A stretch of DNA of 64,000 bases, from NCBI GenBank assembly GCA_002632355.1, contig NSJJ01000009.1, positions 92,274-156,273 on the forward strand. Reading direction: 5' to 3'. The notes below the pieces were generated by a model, which saw nothing but the letters and a program-made list of their open reading frames with translations, did no database searches and had not been told where the DNA came from. This DNA is from Sulfuricella denitrificans. GTDB lineage: Bacteria > Pseudomonadota > Gammaproteobacteria > Burkholderiales > Sulfuricellaceae. Both the position numbers and the translations under genes were made by a program. Positions 24,193 to 38,321 of the stretch are shown here, piece after piece; the stretch's first letter is position 1, and every line of letters begins with the position of its first letter.

Positions 24193-26664
24193 TTACTCAC
24201 AAGCTTGCAGCACTTCTCTGACCCCTTCCTCAGACATGGGGTTACCACAAAAGTATCCTTGAAACTGATCGCAGCCGTGGTCCTGCAAAAAAGCCACCTG
24301 CTCAGGCATTTCAACACCTTCTGCCACTACCTGAAGGTGAAGATTGTGCGACATGGTTATCACCGATGCAGCCATTGCGGCATCGGCAGCATTGCCGGGA
24401 AGATTCTGAATAAAACTACGGTCAATTTTGAGCTTGTCGACCGGTAGCTGTTTCAGGTGGCGAAGCGAACAATAAGCGCTGCCGAAATTATCAATGGAAA
24501 GGCGCACACCAATTTTTTTCAGCGCCTGCAGGATGGACATTGCCTCCTCTGGCCTGGCCATGATTGTGCCCTCGGACACTTCCAGTTCCAGATAAACCGG
24601 CTCCAGGCTTTCTGCGGCAAGCACATCTGTGATCATTTGCGTCAGTCCGGGATGATGCAACTGGGCAGCGGAAATATTGACCGAAACCACGGCAAACAAC
24701 CCCTCTTTCTGCCATGCCCGGACTTGAGCGCAGGCCGTGCGCACTACCCATTCGCCGATTGGTACGATCAATCCACTGTTCTCGGCCGCCATCAGGAAAT
24801 TTGGCGGCAATTGCGTACCTAGATCGGGGTGATCCCAGCGCAGTAAAGCCTCGACACAGGCCAGTTTACGGGAATGAATATCGAATTGCGGCTGATAGCT
24901 GAGGAAAAACTGTTTCTTGTCGAGTGCACGGCGTAACCCGGTTTCGATACTCAGGAGTTTTGAAGCCTTGACGGTCATTTCTTCGGTATAGAACTGATAA
25001 CCCTGCCGGCCCAGATTCTTGGCTAGATACATTGCGGCATCGGCGTGTTTCATCAGCTCCTGCACATTTCTGCCATCGCTGGGATAAAGGCTGATACCGA
25101 TACTGGCCGAGATGTACAACTCCTTTCCGGCAAGATAGAAAGGGCGCTCCAGTCCCAGCATGATTTTCTCGCTGACGGAGGCAGCATCAGCAGCACGCTT
25201 GATGTCGCTCAGAACCAAAGTAAATTCGTCGCCGCCGAGACGGGATACCGTATCGCTGTCACGCACACAGTCCAGCAACCGCTTCGCCACTTCCTGAAGC
25301 AACAGGTCGCCGACATCGTGCCCCAGTGTGTCGTTGATTTCCTTGAAATGATCCAGATCGAGGAACAGTACTGCGGCCATTTGAGCCAAACGTTGCGCCT
25401 GCGCCAGCAAGCGGTCGAGTCGATCATGAAACAACATGCGGTTGGGCAAACCGGTCAGGGCGTCATGATAGGCCTGGTAGTGAATGCGCTCCTCCTGCTG
25501 TTTGATTTCGGTGGCATCGCTGAATACCGAGACAAAGTTGGACGGCTTGCCGTTCTTGTCATAAATTGCCGTTATGGTTTGACGTGACAGGAAAGCTTCG
25601 CCGTTCTTGCGACGGTTCCAGATTTCACCTTGCCAGTAACCGCGCTCGCGAACAGCTTCCCACATCTCCCTGTAGAACGCGGGATCATGGCGGAACGATT
25701 TGATAATGCGGGGATTTTGCCCTAACACTTCCTTCTCGCTGAAGCCGGTAATCGTTGAAAATGCCGGGTTGACAGAAACGATGGCGCCATTCGCCTCGGT
25801 CACGAACATGCCCTCGATAATGTTATCGACCACGCTGGCCGCAAGCCTGAGACGCGCCTCCGTATTTCGCTGATCGGTAATATCTATTCCGGTGGCAATC
25901 ACATGACTCACCCTGCCCGTACTATCGGTCAGCGCGGTGTTGGACCAGTTGACCAGACGAAGCTCGCCATTTTTTGTGAGCCAGTGGTTTTCATGACGGT
26001 TGGGGAAATCGCCCGCCTGGAGCCGGGCAAAAACCGCCTTGACCGATTCGACTTCCCCCTGGGGAAGAAGAAAATCCCATACATGGCGTCCCATAGCTTC
26101 TTCATGGGAGTATCCCGTTGTTTTTTCGCAGGTATGATTGAAACGGACGATACGACCTTCAGAGTCGAGCACGGCTACCAGCGCGCCCTGAGTATCCAGC
26201 ACAGCAGAAATGAAATTGCGCTCGTTGCGAAGACTTTCTTCTGCCTGATGCCGTGCGAGCAGGGTGAGATGCTCGCGAATAGCCCTGTCAACCAATAGTG
26301 GCAGCATTTTCAGGTGACGGCCATCCGTGTATTTCACCAGATAATCCCAGGCACCGGCTTTCATCGCTGAGACTGCCACTTCCTCATTACCCAGACCCGT
26401 CAGCATGATGACGGGAATGGCCGTAATATCCGCCTCCTTGGGCAAACTGCAGAGAAACTCCAAACCGTCCAGGCCGGGCATCATATAGTCCAGCAGGATG
26501 CATTCAACCTGTTGTTGTCCAAGCAAATCAAGCGCCTCCTGTGCGGAAGGTACTGCCAGCACGCGATATGAGCTGGCACTGGCCTTGCGTAAAGTGCGCT
26601 CGATCGCGGTAATATCCTCGGGGTTATCTTCAACCACCAGAATATTTTTTTGGGCTGTTCTCAT
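24193..26664 (-). CDS. Response regulator with REC-PAS-PAS-GGDEF-EAL domains
   Basis: This is an 823-aa c-di-GMP signalling protein. The receiver domain (1-125) has phosphoacceptor Asp59. Two PAS domains follow (about 148-390), then a GGDEF domain with an intact GGDEF motif and an RxxD inhibitory site five residues before it. The EAL domain has EALLRW, a catalytic-lysine LKIDRSF and AEGVE. One unusual feature is DNFGSAY where active EAL proteins usually have DDFGTGY. Diguanylate cyclase activity is likely; phosphodiesterase activity may be reduced. It is probably phosphorylated through the kinase and Rcp-type regulator encoded just upstream. Confidence 0.93.
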   Translation of the reverse strand: MRTAQKNILVVEDNPEDITAIERTLRKASASSYRVLAVPSAQEALDLLGQQQVECILLDYMMPGLDGLEFLCSLPKEADITAIPVIMLTGLGNEEVAVSAMKAGAWDYLVKYTDGRHLKMLPLLVDRAIREHLTLLARHQAEESLRNERNFISAVLDTQGALVAVLDSEGRIVRFNHTCEKTTGYSHEEAMGRHVWDFLLPQGEVESVKAVFARLQAGDFPNRHENHWLTKNGELRLVNWSNTALTDSTGRVSHVIATGIDITDQRNTEARLRLAASVVDNIIEGMFVTEANGAIVSVNPAFSTITGFSEKEVLGQNPRIIKSFRHDPAFYREMWEAVRERGYWQGEIWNRRKNGEAFLSRQTITAIYDKNGKPSNFVSVFSDATEIKQQEERIHYQAYHDALTGLPNRMLFHDRLDRLLAQAQRLAQMAAVLFLDLDHFKEINDTLGHDVGDLLLQEVAKRLLDCVRDSDTVSRLGGDEFTLVLSDIKRAADAASVSEKIMLGLERPFYLAGKELYISASIGISLYPSDGRNVQELMKHADAAMYLAKNLGRQGYQFYTEEMTVKASKLLSIETGLRRALDKKQFFLSYQPQFDIHSRKLACVEALLRWDHPDLGTQLPPNFLMAAENSGLIVPIGEWVVRTACAQVRAWQKEGLFAVVSVNISAAQLHHPGLTQMITDVLAAESLEPVYLELEVSEGTIMARPEEAMSILQALKKIGVRLSIDNFGSAYCSLRHLKQLPVDKLKIDRSFIQNLPGNAADAAMAASVITMSHNLHLQVVAEGVEMPEQVAFLQDHGCDQFQGYFCGNPMSEEGVREVLQACE

Positions 26665-26684
26665 GATTTTCGGTCTCGTTTGCG

Positions 26685-27122
26685 TTATCTGGGCAAGATT
26701 GCGATTTCGAACCAGTACTCTTTCAAACGCTGAATTGCCTGGAGAAAGCCTTCAAAGCTGACCGGCTTTTGAATATAAGTGTTGGCGCCAGAGGCATAAC
26801 AACGGCTGATGTCGCCCGGATCCGAAGAACAGGTCAGTACGATGACCGGGATGGATCTCAGGTTTTTGTCCATCTTGACCTTTTCGAGTACTTCATAGCC
26901 ATCCGTACCGGGCAGATTGAGGTCAAGAAGAATCATTCCGGGCAAACGTTGGTCATGGGCAAACTCGTTGCGATGAAAAAGAAAATCCAGCGCCTCATCT
27001 CCGTCACAGCAACGAATAACGGGATTGGCCAAGCCGGACTTGCGGAACGCACGTTCCAGCGTTTCATAATCTTCTTCGCTGTCCTCAACGATCAGAATCA
27101 GCTGATTCGATTTGGTGTTCAT
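26685..27122 (-). CDS. Rcp1-type single-domain response regulator
   Basis: This 145-aa receiver domain has acidic residues at 13-17, phosphoacceptor Asp67 in MILLDLNLPG, Thr97 in VLTCSS and Lys119 in IQKPV. The longer loop before the phosphoacceptor (HRNEFAHDQRLP) is typical of Rcp1-like partners of phytochrome-type kinases. It overlaps the kinase gene by 38 bases, so the two form a pair. With no output domain it may act as a phosphate shuttle to the REC-GGDEF-EAL protein downstream (inference). Confidence 0.92.
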   Translation of the reverse strand: MNTKSNQLILIVEDSEEDYETLERAFRKSGLANPVIRCCDGDEALDFLFHRNEFAHDQRLPGMILLDLNLPGTDGYEVLEKVKMDKNLRSIPVIVLTCSSDPGDISRCYASGANTYIQKPVSFEGFLQAIQRLKEYWFEIAILPR

Positions 27123-28944
27123 CGCTGCCCATATTCCCCAGAGTAAAATAAAAAATAGAACCTTCTCCCATCCTGGATTCTACCCAGACTTTCCCCCCAT
27201 GCCGCTCTACGATTTTTTTTACGATTGTAAGCCCTGCCCCGGTTCCTCCCCCATACTTGTCCCGGCCGTGCAAACGCTTGAAGATGCGGAAGATGGATTC
27301 CTGATGCTTTTCCGGAATACCGATCCCATTGTCTTTCACATAATAAATCATTTCCTTTGGGCCTTGGTTGCACCCCACCTCGATCGACTTTTCCGTGTTT
27401 TCGTTATATTTCAATCCGTTAACAATCAGGTTGTGCAGCAACTCCACAACCATAACGCGGTTACAGGCAAGCCTGGGATGCTGACAGGTCAACCGGACTT
27501 CAGCATGCTTTTCCTGGATCATGAGAGAATCAATCGCTTCGGCCAGCAGTTCGTTCAGGTCGCATTCTTCAATATTGAGCCTGGCGCGGCCCAGACGGGA
27601 ATAATGCAGTAGCGTATCCACCAGCGTTTCCATGCGTTGCGTCAAACGCAGCAGGGTTTCCAGATAACGTCTGCCTTCTTCGTCCAGATGGGCGCCATGA
27701 TCTTCCAGCAGAAAGCTGGAATAATTGTGAATACCGCGCAGCGGTTCCTTCAGATCGTGCGATGCAATATAAGCAAAGTCGTCGAGTTCACGATTACTGC
27801 GCTCAAGTTCACGCATCGTGCACTGGATAACCTCCTCGGCTTTCTTGCGCCTGCTTATATCGCCGAACACCAGCACTGCCCCAACCAGGACGCTATGCTC
27901 GTAAAGCGGCATGGACACAACATCAACCGGTAGTGCCGTGCCATCGGCGTGCCAGAAAGTTTCGGTGTCGGAGTGGTAAGACTGCCCTTCCACAATAGCC
28001 GCATGAATAAGACATTGCTCCTGAGGGAACGCGCTGCCATCTTCGTAGCTCCGGTGCAGCAATTGGTGATGGTTGACGCCCAGCAACTGTTCAAGCGGAT
28101 ACCCAAGCAAACGAGTGGCCGCCACGTTCGCAAAAATAATATTTCCATCAAGATCCAGGCCGGTAATCCCCTCACCCGCCGCATCCAGGATGGCTTGCAG
28201 GCGCTGTCTGAGATTGTCGGCAATCTCCTTTTCTCTTGCCAACGCTTCCTTTTGCGCTGCGAGGGCCATATTACTCCGCACCAGATCCGCATTAACACGA
28301 TCCTGTGCGCCCCAGTACTGCTTGACGCGCAACCCCATCGGTCGAAAAATCATCAGCCAGGTCGCGAACAAGCCGGCAAATTGAACCAACATCCCTGCAA
28401 TCTCGAATAGATGCAAAGACTTTATACGGCGGTCTGCGCTTAACTCATACTGCATCACTGCTCGGTCCATCATCTCAACAAGCGGAGTCTCCAGAGAATC
28501 AATTTGCGCATAGTAAGAGTCGCCACGGCGTGGCGCTTCACTTCGACTATTTGCCAATCCGCGCGCAGATGCCACATATGCATGGACTTTCTGATCGAGC
28601 ATGTCCGGCGCTTCAAAAAAGATATGCCGCACAGAGAGGTCGTCTATGAATCCATGACGTTCATGCACCAGGGAATCATGCTGTTCAGCCATCTCCTTCG
28701 CAGTCTGGAGCAAGCGTTGACGAATTTCGCCTGACGCGGCAGGCTCGTCGCCATAAAGCAATAACTGGCTTGAAAGGTAAGCCACCCTGGTTGCCAGCAT
28801 GCGCTGGCGGCCAGCCTGATTCAGAAGATGTGCGTCGTTATCGACAGTCTGGGTATGGTAGTTCTGGATAAAATAATTCAGGACGGTTAGCAGAGCCAAC
28901 GCAGAAAGTGCAGCAACAGAACGGAATTTCAGGGAAATACTCAT
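27085..28944 (-). CDS. Membrane sensor histidine kinase (PilJ-like sensor, PAS, HisKA, HATPase)
   Basis: The 619-aa kinase has membrane segments at about 10-28 and 182-202 flanking a periplasmic domain. That domain starts with NQAGRQRMLATRVAY, the type IV pili methyl-accepting (PilJ N-terminal) motif also found in nitrate-sensor kinases. A PAS domain (about 248-365) follows, then HisKA with His396 in ASHDLKEPLRG. The ATPase domain has the N box (LLHNLIVNGLKYNE) and DNGIGIP. The kinase type (DLKEPL H-box) commonly pairs with Rcp1-like regulators, as here. The signal is unknown. Confidence 0.92.
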   Translation of the reverse strand: MSISLKFRSVAALSALALLTVLNYFIQNYHTQTVDNDAHLLNQAGRQRMLATRVAYLSSQLLLYGDEPAASGEIRQRLLQTAKEMAEQHDSLVHERHGFIDDLSVRHIFFEAPDMLDQKVHAYVASARGLANSRSEAPRRGDSYYAQIDSLETPLVEMMDRAVMQYELSADRRIKSLHLFEIAGMLVQFAGLFATWLMIFRPMGLRVKQYWGAQDRVNADLVRSNMALAAQKEALAREKEIADNLRQRLQAILDAAGEGITGLDLDGNIIFANVAATRLLGYPLEQLLGVNHHQLLHRSYEDGSAFPQEQCLIHAAIVEGQSYHSDTETFWHADGTALPVDVVSMPLYEHSVLVGAVLVFGDISRRKKAEEVIQCTMRELERSNRELDDFAYIASHDLKEPLRGIHNYSSFLLEDHGAHLDEEGRRYLETLLRLTQRMETLVDTLLHYSRLGRARLNIEECDLNELLAEAIDSLMIQEKHAEVRLTCQHPRLACNRVMVVELLHNLIVNGLKYNENTEKSIEVGCNQGPKEMIYYVKDNGIGIPEKHQESIFRIFKRLHGRDKYGGGTGAGLTIVKKIVERHGGKVWVESRMGEGSIFYFTLGNMGSDEHQIESADSDR

Positions 28945-29028
28945 TTTTCTCCCCCGCCAGTGGTAGCTCTCACTCCATCGAAAAATGGATTCAGGACCCT
29001 AGCAAGGAACCATCTTAGCAGATGATTT

Positions 29029-29120
<92 letters not shown>

Positions 29121-29204
29121 GGTGGGCGCCATTCTACATTGGTTATATGGCATCTCAAAGCCAGCGAATGGACAAAATTTGAAAAGTCGGCCAAACTTTC
29201 GCCG

Positions 29205-31938
<2,734 letters not shown>

Positions 31939-31959
31939 TTACTTATCCCTTATCAATCA

Positions 31960-33276
31960 TCAGTTTTTGCGTCTTTTTGCATCCAGATCGCGCAAATATT
32001 CCAGTTTCTCGCCAATTTTGCCTTCCATGCCACGCGGCGTCGGGCGATAGAAAAGGATTGGTTTCATGTCATCCGGAAAGTAGGACTCCCCTGCCGCATA
32101 GGCTTCCGGTTCGTCGTGGGCATAACGGTATTCGCGGCCGAAGCCGAGTTCCTTCATCAGCTTTGTGGGCGCGTTGCGCAAGTGTTCCGGCACTGACCTC
32201 GATTTGTCATCGCGGATGAAAGCGCGGGCCTCATTATACGCCACGTAGGCGGCGTTGCTCTTGGGTGCGGCAGCCAGATACAGCACAGCCTGAGCCAGTG
32301 CCAGTTCGCCTTCCGGGCTGCCCAGGCGTTCATACACTTCGCATGCGTCCAGCGCCATGCGCAGCGCACGCGGGTCGGCCAGGCCGATATCTTCGCTGGC
32401 CATACGCACAATGCGCCTCCCCAGATATAACGGGTCCGCGCCACCGTCCAGCATACGGCACAGCCAGTAAAGTGCCGCATCCGGGCTGGAGCCGCGCACG
32501 GACTTGTGCAGGGCCGAAATCTGATCGTAAAACTGGTCGCCTCCCTTATCGAAACGACGCGCACCCTGGCTTAATGTGTTTTGTATAAAATCTTCTACAA
32601 TAGTTTGAATATTATTAGATATCGCTGCATTATTTATCTGTTCAAGGAGATTCAACAGGCGGCGTGCATCCCCATCGGCATAGCCGATCAGCAGCGCCCT
32701 GGCGCCGGGGTTGAATACCATCCCGTGCAGCGCTTCATGGCAGGCGCGATCGAACAGCATGCCCAGCTCTTCTTCGGCCAGCGACTGAAGTACATAGACC
32801 TGGGCCCGGCTCAGCAACGCGCTGTTGACCTCGAACGAAGGATTCTCGGTGGTGGCGCCGATGAAGGTCACCAGCCCCTGCTCCACAAACGGCAGGAAGG
32901 CATCCTGCTGGGCCTTGTTGAAGCGATGCACCTCGTCAACGAACAGGATGGTGTGGCGGCCATGCTGCTGTAGCGCCAGCTCGGCTTTCTGGATGGCTTC
33001 GCGGATATCTTTCACGCCGGAAAAAACAGCCGATAGCGCGAGAAATTCCGCATCGAAAGCCTCCGCCATGAGGCGTGCCAGCGTGGTTTTTCCGACGCCA
33101 GGCGGCCCCCAGAGGATCATCGAATGCAGTTTTCTGGATTCGAACGCGAGACGCAAGGGCTTGCCCGGGCCGAGCAGATGGGATTGTCCGACAACCTGAC
33201 TCAGCTCATGGGGCCGCAACTGCTCCGCAAGGGGCTGTTGCGGCGTTCTGGCAAACAGGTCAGTCACCGACGACAT
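31960..33276 (-). CDS. rarA: Replication-associated recombination protein A (MgsA/RarA)
   Basis: RarA is an AAA+ ATPase related to clamp loaders that acts at stalled replication forks. Walker A is GPPGVGKTT near residue 57, Walker B is LFVDEVH, and the sensor segment GATTENPSFEVNSALLSR is typical. The C-terminal tetramerisation domain includes RRFDKGGDQFYDQISALHKSVRGS. The 438-aa length is normal. A short AT-rich stretch at 32578-32640 (about residues 213-233) lies between the AAA+ core and the C-terminal domain but keeps frame. Confidence 0.96.
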   Translation of the reverse strand: MSSVTDLFARTPQQPLAEQLRPHELSQVVGQSHLLGPGKPLRLAFESRKLHSMILWGPPGVGKTTLARLMAEAFDAEFLALSAVFSGVKDIREAIQKAELALQQHGRHTILFVDEVHRFNKAQQDAFLPFVEQGLVTFIGATTENPSFEVNSALLSRAQVYVLQSLAEEELGMLFDRACHEALHGMVFNPGARALLIGYADGDARRLLNLLEQINNAAISNNIQTIVEDFIQNTLSQGARRFDKGGDQFYDQISALHKSVRGSSPDAALYWLCRMLDGGADPLYLGRRIVRMASEDIGLADPRALRMALDACEVYERLGSPEGELALAQAVLYLAAAPKSNAAYVAYNEARAFIRDDKSRSVPEHLRNAPTKLMKELGFGREYRYAHDEPEAYAAGESYFPDDMKPILFYRPTPRGMEGKIGEKLEYLRDLDAKRRKN

Positions 33277-33862
33277 CCGCGCCTTGCGGCGGCGTAAAGC
33301 TGAATAGCTGGGGAGCCAGCCTGGGGTTGAGTTCCAGCCCGGAAAAGCGGATCAGTGTGGTCTGACCAAAATGATCACTCAGCTCCATCACTTCCAGCGT
33401 CGAAGACCTGAAAGCAAGCCGAATATGCTCAAAGCTTCCTTCCTTGCCCCTGGGGCTGGCTTCCACCCACTCAAGTCCATTGCTTTTCGCTCCTTCGGTC
33501 AACGTAAAATTCTGCTCGATGGCGTTGTTTCCCGCCAGCAAGGCTGCTGGCGTATTTCCAAGCGCCTGATCGAGTTTTCTGACTGTAACCTGGTTCAGAT
33601 CGGCATCGTACATCCAGACCTTCGCGCCATCACCCACGATCAGTTGAGGATAGGGCTTGCTGTATTCCCAGCGGAATTTTCCCGGACGAGAGAACTGCAT
33701 TACACCACTTGCGGCCTGAATCTGCTTGCCGTTCCGGTCCAGCACAGTCTGGGTAAACTGGGCTTTAACCGTATGGCTGTGGCTCAGAAAATTTTTAAGG
33801 CTAGCCACCCCAGAGGCAAATGCAATGGAGGGAACAAAAAACAGCAAGGCTATATATTTCAT
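33260..33862 (-). CDS. lolA: Outer-membrane lipoprotein carrier protein LolA
   Basis: LolA takes lipoproteins from the LolCDE complex across the periplasm to LolB. The 200-aa protein has a signal peptide ([16 protein letters not shown]) and the family pattern VKAQFTQTVLDRNGKQIQAASGVMQFSRPGKFRWEYSKPYPQLIVGDG. It ends with the expected NPRLAPQLFSFTPPQGADV. Its 3' end overlaps the start of rarA by 17 bases and its start overlaps the cupin gene, so the operon is tightly packed. Confidence 0.95.
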   Translation of the reverse strand: MKYIALLFFVPSIAFASGVASLKNFLSHSHTVKAQFTQTVLDRNGKQIQAASGVMQFSRPGKFRWEYSKPYPQLIVGDGAKVWMYDADLNQVTVRKLDQALGNTPAALLAGNNAIEQNFTLTEGAKSNGLEWVEASPRGKEGSFEHIRLAFRSSTLEVMELSDHFGQTTLIRFSGLELNPRLAPQLFSFTPPQGADVVGD

Positions 33863-34341
33863 AGTGATACAAATAGATCTTTAAGTTTGTTCAGATATTC
33901 ATCTGCCCCAGGCTCGCCTTCAGCCGGCGCCCATGTGGCTTTTTCTTCCATTTGCAGCGGCTTGAATGGCCCCGCCTTGGCTTCGAAAAAGACACTGCCC
34001 GGTTCCAGTGCCACCAGGGTATGAAACTGGCCATGCGGGATATTGATGCCGAGTCGATTTCCGCCAGCTTCGAGTACAGAAGTGCTGGTGATCTCCCCAT
34101 CCGGATTAAAAATCACCATGCCGATCCGACCGCGCAGAACAAGGATGGTTTCATCCTTGCTGGCGTCGAGATGGCAGTGCGGGGGGATGTAAGAGTCCGG
34201 CTCCACCGCGTTGAGCAGGCGATGGCAGGCATCTGCATCTTTATCGTGAAAGTTGTAGTTTTTCCTGCGCCGCGCTGCCGCGGCACCGGCCTCAGCGGCG
34301 CGTTGCAGAAGCACCTGGTCAATGATTTCGAACTTACTCAC
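33859..34341 (-). CDS. WbuC-like cupin metalloprotein
   Basis: The 160-aa protein starts at GTG 34341, which overlaps the ftsK stop by eight bases; the longer frame upstream lies inside ftsK. A cupin barrel is visible from [27 protein letters not shown] (metal-binding His residues and Glu) to [26 protein letters not shown]. This is the pattern of the WbuC family, small cupins often near O-antigen or envelope genes. The substrate is unknown. It is inserted between ftsK and lolA, a slight variation on the usual order. Confidence 0.85.
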   Translation of the reverse strand: MSKFEIIDQVLLQRAAEAGAAAARRRKNYNFHDKDADACHRLLNAVEPDSYIPPHCHLDASKDETILVLRGRIGMVIFNPDGEITSTSVLEAGGNRLGINIPHGQFHTLVALEPGSVFFEAKAGPFKPLQMEEKATWAPAEGEPGADEYLNKLKDLFVSL

Positions 34342-36625
34342 GGTCTGGCACCAGCACTTCGCGATTGCCGTTGCTTTGCATGGACGACACCAGTCCCGCC
34401 TTTTCCATTTGCTCAATCAGCCTTGCCGCACGGTTGTAGCCGATGCGCAACTGCCTTTGCACCGAGGATATCGAAGCTCGGCGAGATTTCAAAACGATAG
34501 CGACGGCTTCGTCGTACATGGGGTCGGACTCGGAGTCGCCGCCATCCTCCCCTTCTTCACTGTCAAGATCGGAACTTCCCCCTTCGAGAATGCCTTCCAC
34601 ATACTGCGGCTCACCCAGGGATTTTAAATAATCCACTACCTTGTGCACTTCATTGTCGGCCACATAGGCGCCATGTACGCGCTGCGGATAGCCGGTTCCT
34701 GGCGGTAAATAAAGCATGTCGCCCTGCCCCAGCAATGCCTCGGCCCCCATCTGATCGAGAATGGTGCGCGAATCGATCTTGCTTGAAACCTGAAAGGCAA
34801 TACGGGTCGGTATATTGGCCTTGATCAGGCCGGTAATGACATCCACGGAGGGGCGCTGGGTTGCCAGCACCAGATGAATTCCCGAAGCGCGGGCTTTTTG
34901 CGCCAGACGTGCTATCAGTTCCTCCACCTTTTTGCCAGCGACCATCATGAGGTCTGCCAGCTCATCGATGAAAACCACGATAAACGGCATTTCCTCGATT
35001 GGCTCGGGGCTATCCGGCGTCAGAGTGAACGGGTTGGTGAGCGGTGTTCCGGCCTTTTTCGCTTCGCGAATTTTCTGGTTGGCCCCGGCCAGGTTGCGCA
35101 CACCCAGGCTGGACATCAGCCTGTAGCGCCGCTCCATTTCCGCCACACACCAGTTGAGCGCGTTGGCGGCATGTTTCATGTCCGTCACCACTGGCGCCAA
35201 CAGGTGCGGAATACCCTCGTAAATCGAGAGTTCGAGCATCTTGGGATCGACCATGATGAGTCGTACCTGCGACGGCTCGGCCTTGTAGAGCAGGGAAAGG
35301 ATCATGGCATTGACCGCCACCGACTTGCCCGAACCGGTGGTGCCCGCCACCAGCGCATGAGGCATCTTGGCGAGGTCCGCCACCACCGGCTGGCCGCCGA
35401 TGTCCTTGCCCATGGCGATGGTAAGCGGCGAGTTCATGCCTGCATAGGATTTGGAACCCAATATCTCCGACAGGCGCACGATCTGGCGTTTCGGGTTGGG
35501 CAGTTCCAGGCCCATGTAGTGCTTGCCGGGAATGGTTTCCACCACGCGGATGCTGACCACGGACAGGGCACGGGCCAGGTCCTTGATCAGATTCATGATC
35601 TGGCTGCCCTTCACGCCCACGGCCGGTTCGATTTCGTAGCGGGTGATCACCGGGCCGGGATAAGCCGCAACCACTTTGACTTCGACCCCGAAGTCGGCAA
35701 GCTTGCGCTCGATCAGGCGCGAGGTGTATTCCAGGGTTTCCGGGCTGATGAATTCAACATTGACTTCGGCCTCATCAAGCAGGTGCAGGGGAGGCAATGG
35801 CGAATCCGGCAGATTTTCGAACAGGGGCGCCTGTTTTTCTCGCTCGCTGCGCTCCGATTTGGGGATATCGAATATGGGTGGCTGAATATGGATAGGCTCG
35901 TGCTCTTCCAAACGCTTTTTTTCAACCGTGACGATCTGCTCGCGCTCGGCCTCGGCTTCCTTGCCTGCCCGCCGGTCCTGCCTGGCCTCGCGGAGATTCA
36001 AGACAAACTTGTAAACCCCCTCGACCCAGCCGCCAATGCGTTCGATCAGTTCAAGCCAGGACAAGCCGATAAAAAAACTCAGGCCAATGGCCATGGAGAG
36101 CAGCATGAGCAGGGTTGCCCCCGTAAAGCCCACGGTTTTCCAGAGATATTCTCCGACCATTGCGCCCAGCATGCCGCCCGGCGCCAGGGGCAAAGAGACT
36201 TTCAAGCTGTACAGGCGCAGCGCTTCCACCCCGCTGCTGGCAACCAGCAGGATAATGAAGCCGATAAATGCCACAAACAGGGAACGGCGGTCGCCTATGT
36301 TGACGCTATCAATGCGGCGATAGCCCCAGGCAATGGCAAACAGGCAGAAAGCCGCGCACCAGTACGCAGAAACACCAAACAGGTAAAGGAACAGATCCGC
36401 CATCCAGGCGCCCAGTTCACCTCCTGCATTGTGGATGTTGCTTACCGTGGCACTATGCGACCAGCCAGGATCGCCACGATCATAGGTGCCCAGGATCATG
36501 ATGAAGTAAAGCGCAGCGACGACCAGCACCAGCCACCAGGATTCCCGAATCAGATTGGCAATTCTGGGCGGAAAGGGGTGAGCTGCTGTTTGCCTGCCGG
36601 ATGAAATATTATTTGTTGATGCCAT
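34334..36625 (-). CDS. ftsK: DNA translocase FtsK
   Basis: FtsK pumps DNA at the septum and activates XerCD recombination at dif. The 763-aa protein has four to five membrane segments in the first 190 residues, a charged linker with coiled-coil character, and the RecA-like motor with Walker A GTTGSGKS and Walker [16 protein letters not shown]-terminal gamma (winged-helix) domain is present ([39 protein letters not shown]). The gamma domain is the part that recognises polar DNA motifs and XerD. The dif site used by the prophage lies in the same window, which links this gene to prophage integration and excision. Confidence 0.97.
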   Translation of the reverse strand: MASTNNISSGRQTAAHPFPPRIANLIRESWWLVLVVAALYFIMILGTYDRGDPGWSHSATVSNIHNAGGELGAWMADLFLYLFGVSAYWCAAFCLFAIAWGYRRIDSVNIGDRRSLFVAFIGFIILLVASSGVEALRLYSLKVSLPLAPGGMLGAMVGEYLWKTVGFTGATLLMLLSMAIGLSFFIGLSWLELIERIGGWVEGVYKFVLNLREARQDRRAGKEAEAEREQIVTVEKKRLEEHEPIHIQPPIFDIPKSERSEREKQAPLFENLPDSPLPPLHLLDEAEVNVEFISPETLEYTSRLIERKLADFGVEVKVVAAYPGPVITRYEIEPAVGVKGSQIMNLIKDLARALSVVSIRVVETIPGKHYMGLELPNPKRQIVRLSEILGSKSYAGMNSPLTIAMGKDIGGQPVVADLAKMPHALVAGTTGSGKSVAVNAMILSLLYKAEPSQVRLIMVDPKMLELSIYEGIPHLLAPVVTDMKHAANALNWCVAEMERRYRLMSSLGVRNLAGANQKIREAKKAGTPLTNPFTLTPDSPEPIEEMPFIVVFIDELADLMMVAGKKVEELIARLAQKARASGIHLVLATQRPSVDVITGLIKANIPTRIAFQVSSKIDSRTILDQMGAEALLGQGDMLYLPPGTGYPQRVHGAYVADNEVHKVVDYLKSLGEPQYVEGILEGGSSDLDSEEGEDGGDSESDPMYDEAVAIVLKSRRASISSVQRQLRIGYNRAARLIEQMEKAGLVSSMQSNGNREVLVPDRE

Positions 36626-36650
36626 ATGAATTGGATAAAAACGTTGGGCG

Positions 36651-36677
36651 ATTATAGCAGAAGGGCCGCCAAGTCAA
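36651..36677 (-). promoter_or_regulatory. Candidate ftsK promoter
   Basis: On the minus strand TTGACT (36672-36677) and TATAAT (36651-36656) lie upstream of ftsK with a 15-base spacer. Both boxes are good but the spacer is short, so confidence is limited. Confidence 0.38.
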
Positions 36678-36777
36678 TCCGGGATATGAATTCACAAGGT
36701 TACGGCACACAACATTCTTGTTAAAATCGGAACTATCCCAATCATATTAAATCAATTAACCCGACCCCCACTATTAA

Positions 36778-37746
<969 letters not shown>

Positions 37747-37760
37747 TTCTGGTTTGCCGA

Positions 37761-38294
37761 GTGGTGGAAGATGATGACCTGACGCTGTTCCGCAGTGCGA
37801 TCGGCGATGCCCGGCCACTGCGTCACGGCCCCAGGTTTCTTCATCCGCAGCCCAAACCCAGACCCATCCCGCTTCAGAGCCAGCGCGACCAGCGCGAAGT
37901 GCTGCTCGATTCCCTCAGCGATCATGTCTACTGGGCCGACAGCCTTGAAAACGGCGAGGAACTGGCTTTCCTGCGCCCCGGCGTGCAATACCAGGTGTTG
38001 CGCAAACTGCGCCGCGGTCACTGGGTAACCCAGGGTGAACTGGACCTGCACGGCCTCACCGTGGCGGAAGCGAAGCTGGACCTGATCCAGTTTCTCCAGC
38101 ATTGCCAGAAACACGGCCTGCGCTGTATTCGTATCATTCACGGCAAGGGCCTGCGTTCTAAGAATCGCGAGCCGGTGCTGAAAAACAAGGTCGCCCACTG
38201 GCTGATGCAGCGCGATGAAACTTTGGCCTTCTGTCAGGCAAAGGCAAACGATGGCGGCAGCGGCGCCATGCTGGTGCTGCTGAAGGCATTCTGA
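37761..38294 (+). CDS. Smr-domain protein
   Basis: The 177-aa protein has a C-terminal Smr domain (about 90-177) with the LDLHGLTVAEAKLDL and RIIHGKGLRSKN motifs. Smr proteins of this layout (SmrA/SmrB/YfcN type) are nucleases or act in ribosome rescue by cutting mRNA near collided ribosomes; which one applies here is not known. The start is a GTG, and the next codon is also GTG. No clear ribosome-binding site was seen, so the N-terminus is uncertain. The N-terminal 80 residues are charged and probably flexible. Confidence 0.85.
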   Translation: MVEDDDLTLFRSAIGDARPLRHGPRFLHPQPKPRPIPLQSQRDQREVLLDSLSDHVYWADSLENGEELAFLRPGVQYQVLRKLRRGHWVTQGELDLHGLTVAEAKLDLIQFLQHCQKHGLRCIRIIHGKGLRSKNREPVLKNKVAHWLMQRDETLAFCQAKANDGGSGAMLVLLKAF

Positions 38295-38321
38295 TTCTCT
38301 GTTATAATCGCCGCCATTTTG

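Noticed and set aside
32578..32640. AT-rich patch in rarA as a possible insertion
   Set aside because: The frame continues without a break and the RarA C-terminal domain follows normally; it is likely just a variable linker.
34874..36604. A 576-codon frame on the plus strand
   Set aside because: It is antisense to ftsK and shows no recognisable domain; composition is that of a shadow frame.
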